Positions 56,754 through 64,000 of a DNA stretch of 64,000 nucleotides are shown here, in pieces. The stretch spans positions 186,001 through 250,000 of the forward strand of contig NZ_AUUA01000003.1 of the NCBI RefSeq assembly GCF_000439085.1. Direction: 5' to 3'. A program made the translations under genes and the position numbers. The stretch comes from Leminorella grimontii ATCC 33999 = DSM 5078. GTDB lineage: Bacteria > Pseudomonadota > Gammaproteobacteria > Enterobacterales > Enterobacteriaceae. Position 1 is the first letter of the stretch. Each line of letters opens with the position of its first letter. The notes beneath the pieces are model-generated. The model did not search any database. It was not told where the DNA came from and was given only the letters and a program-made list of their open reading frames with translations.

Positions 56754-59700
56754 TTAGCCTAGCTGCCTGCGGGCGTTACGGAACAGCCGCATCCACGGCC
56801 CGTCTTCGCCCCATTCTTCAGGATGCCAGGAGTTGCTGACGGTGCGGAAAACCCGCTCAGGGTGCGGCATCATAACCGTGATCCGACCGTCAAGGTTGGT
56901 CACCGCCGTAATGCCGTTAGGCGAGCCGTTCGGGTTAGCCGGGTAATCTTCCGTTACCTCACCGCGATTGTTAACGTAGCGCATGGCAACCAGCCCTGCG
57001 CTTTCCAGCGCGCCAAGGTGCTGCGCATCGCGCACTTCCACCCTACCTTCACCGTGAGAAACGGCGATCGGCAGCCGAGAGCCTGCCATCCCTTTTAGCA
57101 ACAGAGAGGGGCTGTCTACTACTTCAACCAGGCTGAATCGCGCTTCAAAACGCTCGGAGAGGTTGCGCACAAAGCGCGGCCAGTGGGAAGCCCCCGGCAT
57201 AAGCTCATTGAGGTTCGACATCATCTGACAGCCGTTGCACACTCCCAGCGCCAGCGTGTCAGGGCGGTGGAAAAAGCGAGTGAACTGCTCGCGCACCCGC
57301 TCGTTGAACAAAATCGACTTGGCCCACCCTTCGCCTGCGCCCAGCACGTCACCGTAGGAGAAGCCGCCGCAGGCCACCAGCGCCTGGAATCCTTCCAGAC
57401 CGACGTTGCCTGACAGCAGGTCGCTCATATGAACGTCAATCGCCTCAAAGCCGGCGCGATGGAAAGCCGCGGCCATTTCAACGTGAGAGTTGACGCCCTG
57501 CTCGCGCAGCACGGCGATGTGCGGCCTTGACTTCAGCAGGTAAGGCGCGGCGACGTCCTCTTTCGGCGAGAAGCTCAACTTTACGTTCATGCCGGGGTCG
57601 TTGGCGTCCTGCTTGGCCTGATGCTCCATGTCCGCACACTGAGGGTTGTCCCGCAGGCGCTGCATCTGCCACGTGGTTTCCGCCCACCAGACGCGCAGCG
57701 TTTGGCGACTCTGCCGGTAGACGGCGGCATCGCCGCTGCGAATAACAATCTCATCACCGACTACCGCACGGCCGAGGTGGTGCACGCAGCCGCCAAGCCC
57801 GGCCTGAGACAGCAGTGCCTCAACCTCGGCCAGATCCGCGTCGGCGACTTGGATCACCGCGCCCAGCTCTTCGTTAAACAGCGCAGCCAGCGCGTCGTCG
57901 CCCAGCGAGGCGATATCCAGCGTCAGCCCACAGTGGCCCGCAAACGCCATTTCCACCAGCGTCACCAGCAGGCCGCCGTCGGAACGGTCGTGATAGGCGA
58001 GAAGCTTACGATCGGCCACCAGCGCCTGTACGGTATTAAAGAAGGCGCCGAGCCTATCTACGCTTCTGACGTCGGCAGGCCTGTCGCCGAGCTGGCGATA
58101 CACCTGCGCCAGCGCGGTGGCGCCCAGCGCGTTGCGCCCTTCGCCAAGATCGATAAGCAGCAGCGTCGCGTCCCCTTTATCGGTACGCAGCTGCGGCGTA
58201 ACGGTGCCGCGAACGTCCTCTACGCGAGCAAAGGCGCTAACCACCAGCGACAGCGGCGACGTCATTTCAACGTCCTTGTCGTTCTGCTGCCAGCGGGTTT
58301 TCATCGACATCGAATCTTTACCCACCGGGATAGTCAGCCCCAGCGCAGGGCACAGCTCTTCACCCACCGCCTTAACCGCTTCATATAGGCCGGCGTCTTC
58401 GCCCGGATGCCCGGCGGCCGCCATCCAGTTAGCCGAAAGCTTCACGCGCTTTAGCTCGCCGATCTGCGCAGAGGCAATATTGGTCAGCGCTTCCCCCACG
58501 GCCATGCGCGCCGAGGCGGCGAAGTCCAGCAGCGCGACAGGGGTCCGTTCGCCCAGAGACATCGCTTCGCCGTAGTAGCTGTCATAGCTGGCGGTTGTGA
58601 CCGCGCAATCCGCTACCGGGATCTGCCACGGCCCGACCATCTGATCGCGAGCGACCATGCCGGTCACCGTGCGGTCACCGATGGTAATCAAAAAGGTTTT
58701 TTCCGCTACGGCGGGAAGGTGAAGGACGCGCTTTACGGCTTCTTCAAGCTCAATGCCTTCACGCACCAGCGGTTTCCCCTTTGCCTGAAGCGTGGCCACG
58801 TCGCGGGTCATTTTCGGCGTTTTGCCTAACAAGACGTCAAGCGGCAGGTCGATAGGCAGATTTTCAAAGTGGCTGTCGTGCAACGACAGATGCTGTTCTT
58901 CCGTCGCTTCTCCGATAACGGCATAGGGCGCTCTTTCGCGTCGGCAAATTGCGTCAAACAGCGGCAGCTGCTCCGGCGCAACGGCTAAAACGTAGCGCTC
59001 CTGAGACTCGTTGCACCACACCTCCAGCGGGCTCATGCCCGGCTCGTCGCTCAGGATGTCGCGCAGCTCGAACCGTCCGCCCCTTCCGCCGTCGCTTACC
59101 AGCTCCGGCATGGCGTTAGACAGGCCGCCCGCGCCCACGTCGTGAATAAACAGGATCGGGTTTTCATCGCCCATCTGCCAGCAACGGTCGATAACCTCCT
59201 GACAGCGGCGCTCCATTTCCGGGTTATCGCGCTGCACGGAGGCAAAGTCCAAAGAGGCGTCAGACTGGCCGGAGGCCATTGAAGAAGCGGCTCCGCCTCC
59301 CAGCCCGATGTTCATCGCCGGCCCGCCGAGCACGATAAGCTTGGCGCCAACGCTGATTTCTCCTTTCTTTACGTGCTCGGCGCGAATGTTGCCGATACCG
59401 CCAGCCAGCATGATGGGCTTATGGTAGCCGCGCAGCTCCGCGCCGTTGTGGCTATCCACCATCTCTTCATAGGTGCGGAAATAGCCCAGCAGCGCCGGGC
59501 GGCCGAACTCGTTGTTAAACGCGGCGCCGCCCAGCGGCCCTTCCGTCATGATATCCAACGCGGTAACGATGCGATCCGGCTTACCGAAGTCCTGCTCCCA
59601 AGGCTGTTCAAAACCGGGGATGCGCAGGTTAGATACGGAAAAGCCAACCAGGCCCGCCTTCGGCTTGGCTCCGCGCCCCGTAGCGCCTTCATCGCGAATT

Positions 59701-60641
59701 TCACCGCCGGAACCGGTCGCCGCCCCCGGCCAGGGGGAAATCGCCGTCGGGTGGTTATGGGTTTCCACCTTCATCAGAATATGCGCCTCTTCCTGATGAT
59801 AGTCGTACACGCCAGAGCCCGGCTCGGCAAAGAAGCGCCCTACCGCCGAACCTTCCATCACGGCGGCGTTGTCTTTATAGGCGGACAGCACGTAGTCCGG
59901 CGTTTGTTCAAAGGTGTTCTTTATCATTTTGAACAGCGACTTCGGCTGCGCCTTGCCGTCAATAATCCAGTCGGCGTTGAAAATCTTGTGGCGACAGTGC
60001 TCCGAGTTGGCCTGAGCGAACATGTAAAGCTCAACGTCCGTCGGATTGCGGTTCAGTCGCGTGAAAGCATCGAGCAGATAGTCGATTTCGTCCGGCGCCA
60101 GCGCCAGCCCCAGCCTTTCGTTTGCATCGTCAAGCGCCCGTTTCCCTTTGCCCAAGACATCAATTTCGACCAGCGGCATCGGCGCGTGCCGGGCAAACAG
60201 CGCCTCGGTCTGCGAAACGTCGCTAAATACGGACTCCATCATCCGGTCATGCAGCAGGCCGGCCAGCGCTCGACGCTGTTCGTCGTCGAGAGTAGGCGCC
60301 TGCACGTAGTAGGCGATGCCGCGCTCAAGCCGACGAATCTGGTTCAGCCCGCAGTTGTGGGCGATATCCGTTGCCTTAGAAGCCCACGGAGAGATAGTGC
60401 CGGGCCTTGGGGTCACCAACAGCAGCTGGCCCTCGGGCTCATGCTCCGCCAAAGAGGGGCCGTATTTAAGCAACCGTTTTAACGTTTCCCGCTCCGTTTC
60501 ACTCAGCGGGGCATTCAGTTCAGCAAAATGGAGGTATTCGGCGTAAATATCACTGACGGGCAGGCGAAGTTCACGACAGCGGGAGAGCAACTTAGCGATA
60601 CGAAATGCAGATAAAGCAGGCGAGCCGCGGAAAATTTCCAT
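56754..60641 (-). CDS. purL: Phosphoribosylformylglycinamidine synthase
   Basis: 1295-residue fused enzyme (same size as E. coli) converting FGAR to FGAM in purine synthesis. N-terminal PurS-like region, FGAM synthetase core with [22 protein letters not shown] (about 450) and [12 protein letters not shown], and a C-terminal class-I glutaminase with nucleophile in [10 protein letters not shown] and catalytic His in PHPERVFR. Controlled by a PurR box at 60711-60726. Divergent from mltF. Confidence 0.98.
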   Translation of the reverse strand: MEIFRGSPALSAFRIAKLLSRCRELRLPVSDIYAEYLHFAELNAPLSETERETLKRLLKYGPSLAEHEPEGQLLLVTPRPGTISPWASKATDIAHNCGLNQIRRLERGIAYYVQAPTLDDEQRRALAGLLHDRMMESVFSDVSQTEALFARHAPMPLVEIDVLGKGKRALDDANERLGLALAPDEIDYLLDAFTRLNRNPTDVELYMFAQANSEHCRHKIFNADWIIDGKAQPKSLFKMIKNTFEQTPDYVLSAYKDNAAVMEGSAVGRFFAEPGSGVYDYHQEEAHILMKVETHNHPTAISPWPGAATGSGGEIRDEGATGRGAKPKAGLVGFSVSNLRIPGFEQPWEQDFGKPDRIVTALDIMTEGPLGGAAFNNEFGRPALLGYFRTYEEMVDSHNGAELRGYHKPIMLAGGIGNIRAEHVKKGEISVGAKLIVLGGPAMNIGLGGGAASSMASGQSDASLDFASVQRDNPEMERRCQEVIDRCWQMGDENPILFIHDVGAGGLSNAMPELVSDGGRGGRFELRDILSDEPGMSPLEVWCNESQERYVLAVAPEQLPLFDAICRRERAPYAVIGEATEEQHLSLHDSHFENLPIDLPLDVLLGKTPKMTRDVATLQAKGKPLVREGIELEEAVKRVLHLPAVAEKTFLITIGDRTVTGMVARDQMVGPWQIPVADCAVTTASYDSYYGEAMSLGERTPVALLDFAASARMAVGEALTNIASAQIGELKRVKLSANWMAAAGHPGEDAGLYEAVKAVGEELCPALGLTIPVGKDSMSMKTRWQQNDKDVEMTSPLSLVVSAFARVEDVRGTVTPQLRTDKGDATLLLIDLGEGRNALGATALAQVYRQLGDRPADVRSVDRLGAFFNTVQALVADRKLLAYHDRSDGGLLVTLVEMAFAGHCGLTLDIASLGDDALAALFNEELGAVIQVADADLAEVEALLSQAGLGGCVHHLGRAVVGDEIVIRSGDAAVYRQSRQTLRVWWAETTWQMQRLRDNPQCADMEHQAKQDANDPGMNVKLSFSPKEDVAAPYLLKSRPHIAVLREQGVNSHVEMAAAFHRAGFEAIDVHMSDLLSGNVGLEGFQALVACGGFSYGDVLGAGEGWAKSILFNERVREQFTRFFHRPDTLALGVCNGCQMMSNLNELMPGASHWPRFVRNLSERFEARFSLVEVVDSPSLLLKGMAGSRLPIAVSHGEGRVEVRDAQHLGALESAGLVAMRYVNNRGEVTEDYPANPNGSPNGITAVTNLDGRITVMMPHPERVFRTVSNSWHPEEWGEDGPWMRLFRNARRQLG

Positions 60642-60993
60642 AGTGAGAATATCTCTGGTCTAAGGCTAGGAGAAAAAAACTGGCTACATTATAGAGAATC
60701 GCGCCCGCCGACGAAACCGTTTGCGTGTTCATTATTTATGCGAACGATCCCCAGAATGCGTCATATACTATTTGCCAAGCGCTGAACGCTTAAGCAAAAT
60801 GGCGCCTGGCCCGTCGAAAGCACCGCTCGGCGCTAGACAAAGCCTGAATAAAAACCGAGTAGAAAAAGTAGAAAAATAAGTATAAACGCATTACAAATCA
60901 AAGATAAAACGACTCACCGTTCTGGGATGATCGCCCCCATAGCCGTTAATCACCATTTGTCGCTTGAAGCATGACGAGTATAGAGAAAAACTA
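60642..60993. other. Divergent purL-mltF regulatory region
   Basis: 352 bases carrying the purL PurR box (60711-60726). The mltF-proximal half is A-rich (60840-60915) without a recognisable operator. No ORF is convincing. mltF is expected to be transcribed from the last 150 bases. Confidence 0.5.
60711..60726 (-). promoter_or_regulatory. PurR box of purL
   Basis: ACGCAAACGGTTTCGT on the minus strand matches the PurR consensus ANGCAAACGNTTNCNT at all specified bases, 70-85 bases upstream of the purL start. Predicts repression when hypoxanthine or guanine are available. Confidence 0.9.
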
Positions 60994-62483
60994 TTGAAGC
61001 CGTTAAAAACTAACTACTTCTTTATTGGCGTTATCACCCTCTTGCTAGCCTTGGCGCTCTGGCCCATGCTGTACTGGAAACATGACGGCGGTACCCGGTT
61101 ACAGAAAATTATCGCCAGCGGTGAACTCAACGTAGATACCCTTCGCGCAGCGCCCTACTACTATCAAGACGACGGCGGCGTTAAGGGGCTGGACTACGAG
61201 CTGGCGAAAATGTTCGCCGACTATCTTGGCGTCAAGCTCAACATAAAGACTCAGCGCAACGTGACTGACCTGTTTAAAGGGTTGGAAAACGGTAAAACCG
61301 ACATGCTGGCCGCCGGGCTTATTTTCAATCAGGAAAGGATGAAGGCGCTGAGCGCCGGTCCTGCCTACTATTCCGTTTCGCAACAGCTGGTATATAGACA
61401 AAATGCGGCCAAACCGTCGTCGCTGGAAAACCTGAAGGGGCGCCTTAGCATCGTCTCTGGTTCGGCCAGTATCTCAACGCTGCACCAGCTTAAAAAAAGC
61501 GCCTATCCCGACCTTACGTGGGAAACCTCATCGACGCTTTCCTCTACGGATTTGCTCAAGCAGGTCGCCAGCGGCGAGCTGGATTACACCATCGCTGACT
61601 CGGTGACCATTGCCATCCTCCAGCGCATTTACCCCAATCTGGCCGTCGCTTTTGACATCACCGAAGAGGAGCCTGTGGTGTGGTATACCTATAAAAGCGA
61701 CGATAACAGCCTGAACGCCGCCATGCTCGACTTCTTTAACCAGATTAACGAGGACGGCTCGTTGGCCAAGCTCGAAGAGAAATACCTCGGCCACGTGGGT
61801 GAGTTTAACTATGTGGACACTCGAACGTTTCTTAATGCCGTAGACAACGTGCTCCCCAACCTGCGGCCTCTGTTTGAACAGTATTCTAAACAGATAGACT
61901 GGCGGCTGGCGGCCGCTATCGCCTATCAGGAGTCCCACTGGAATCCGACCGCCACGTCGTCTACCGGCGTTAGGGGAATAATGATGCTGACCCGCAACAC
62001 GGCCGATTCTCTCGGCGTTACCAATCGCCTCGATCCGGAACAAAGCATACGCGGCGGATTAGTCTATCTTGAACAGCTGATGGAAAAGCTGCGGAGACTA
62101 TTGCTGAAGATGAGAAAATCTGGTTTGCGCTGGTCGCCTACAACATGGGGTTTGCCCACATGATGGACGCCAGAAGCCTAACCGAGCAGCAGGGCGGCGA
62201 CCCCAACAGCTGGGCAGAGGTTAAAAAACGGCTGACGATGCTCACGCAGAAAAAATATTATAGCCTGACGCGATACGGCTATGCGCGAGGCTATCAGGCG
62301 TATCAGTTCGTAGAAAACATTCGGCGCTATCAGATAAGCCTGATCGGCTATCTTCAGGAAAAGGAAAAAGCACAGCGTACGGCGAGAATTCCTCTGACTG
62401 ACGTCATCGACGCTGCGGGGGCGAGAGCGGCAGGCGCTTATCCTGCCGTGACGCCCGATCAGCTTGCGCACCCGGCGCAATAA
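60994..62483 (+). pseudogene. mltF: Membrane-bound lytic murein transglycosylase F, interrupted by a single-base frameshift
   Basis: MltF cleaves peptidoglycan glycan strands with formation of 1,6-anhydro ends. The first frame encodes a membrane anchor, an ABC-type solute-binding-like domain (LDYELAKMFADYLGVKL) and the start of the SLT domain with the catalytic Glu in AYQESHWNPTATS. After LMEKL (about 62088) the frame breaks. The continuing frame from 62092 reads [23 protein letters not shown] and runs to 62483, as in E. coli MltF. The lesion looks like loss of one C (ctgcggag for ctgccggag). The truncated frame ends at 62163 and lacks the AYNMG motif. Start is TTG at 60994 after AGAG; no ATG is in frame. 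Real mutation or sequencing error. Confidence 0.85.
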
Positions 62484-62507
62484 CCAAGCGCGAACTCCGG
62501 CATAAAA

Positions 62508-63688
<1,181 letters not shown>

Positions 63689-63853
63689 AGCGGTGCTCCT
63701 GTTGATTGCATTGGGGAAATTAAAGAAAGTATATCGTTTTTACGCGCATTTATCGCTATGGGATGAGGCGTTCGGTAAGGAAGCGTTTCAGAAGGCTCCC
63801 GCTGTTAAAGAAAATCAGCGTATACTATGGGCCCGGCGCAACATAAGGGAAAT

Positions 63854-63910
63854 ATGTCTAAACACTTCCTCTTGCCGCCTTCCCGACAGACATTTAGCGT
63901 ATTTTGGTAG
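63854..63910 (+). CDS. Candidate 18-residue ORF upstream of yfhL
   Basis: MSKHFLLPPSRQTFSVFW, with aaggga a few bases before its ATG, ending 9 bases before yfhL. Could be a leader peptide, or chance. I know of no homologue. A sigma-70-like tatact lies about 30 bases upstream. Confidence 0.25.
   Translation: MSKHFLLPPSRQTFSVFW

Positions 63911-64000
<90 letters not shown>

Noticed and set aside
59373-60482. 369-codon plus-strand ORF antisense to purL
   Set aside because: Shadow of purL.
62085-62095. Programmed frameshifting in mltF
   Set aside because: No slippery heptamer or stimulatory structure is seen at the break, and MltF is read in one frame in other species.

Overview
The window is a 64 kb piece of an Enterobacterales chromosome. 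Gene content and order follow the guaBA-xseA-der-bamB-hisS-ispG-rlmN-ndk-pbpC-yfhM-isc-trmJ-suhB-glyA-hmp-glnB-glrR-qseG-glrK-glmY-purL-mltF-tadA-pgpC-yfhL neighbourhood of Escherichia and Yersinia. High G+C coding sequence, a pilW gene between rlmN and rodZ, a long glutamine-dependent nadE beside glnB, and the absence of sseA/sseB point to a lineage outside Escherichia/Salmonella. A Budviciaceae/Leminorella-like or Yersiniaceae-like organism is my guess, at low confidence. No rRNA, tRNA, CRISPR array, prophage or intact insertion sequence is visible.

Layout. 1-2574: purine operon guaB-guaA (minus; guaA runs off the left edge), with a 160-nt structured repeat between the two genes. 2748-4324: xseA and yfgJ, tail to tail. 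4325-10961: an accessory block with an AT-rich upstream region, an autotransporter, an AEC-family carrier and a CPA2 cation/proton antiporter preceded by a candidate leader peptide. 10987-19876: a long minus-strand housekeeping run read as rlmN, pilW, rodZ, ispG, hisS, yfgM, bamB, der. 20165-24508: ndk, a secreted TPR protein, a molybdate/tungstate-type ABC importer with a ModE-like operator, and an orphan acidic protein. 24533-33565: pbpC, a second copy of the repeat, the giant alpha-2-macroglobulin yfhM, and clcB. 33630-40751: pepB and the complete isc operon (iscR-iscS-iscU-iscA-hscB-hscA-fdx-iscX) with two IscR-type operators. 40859-49993: trmJ, two uncharacterised proteins, suhB, a glycerophosphodiesterase/metal-permease/DUF1007/rhodanese cluster, glyA and hmp, with NsrR-, FNR- and PurR-like sites between the last two. 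50048-56412: glnB, nadE, the GlrR/QseG/GlrK system and the small RNA GlmY. 56754-64000: purL (with a PurR box), a frameshifted mltF, tadA, pgpC and the start of yfhL.

The strongest regulatory circuit is glmY. A sigma-54 promoter with GG-N10-GC spacing and three upstream TGTC-N10-GACA type sites sit next to the genes for their expected activator (GlrR), its kinase (GlrK) and QseG. The least explained feature is the pair of 160-nt repeats at 809-968 and 26966-27124. Both lie between cistrons of minus-strand operons in the same orientation. They share 75 identical bases and fold into hairpins that make better RNA on the strand opposite to the operon. Other points worth a look are a 21-codon leader ORF whose stop overlaps the antiporter start codon, the single-base lesion in mltF, and three unrecognised proteins (164, 225 and 249 aa).
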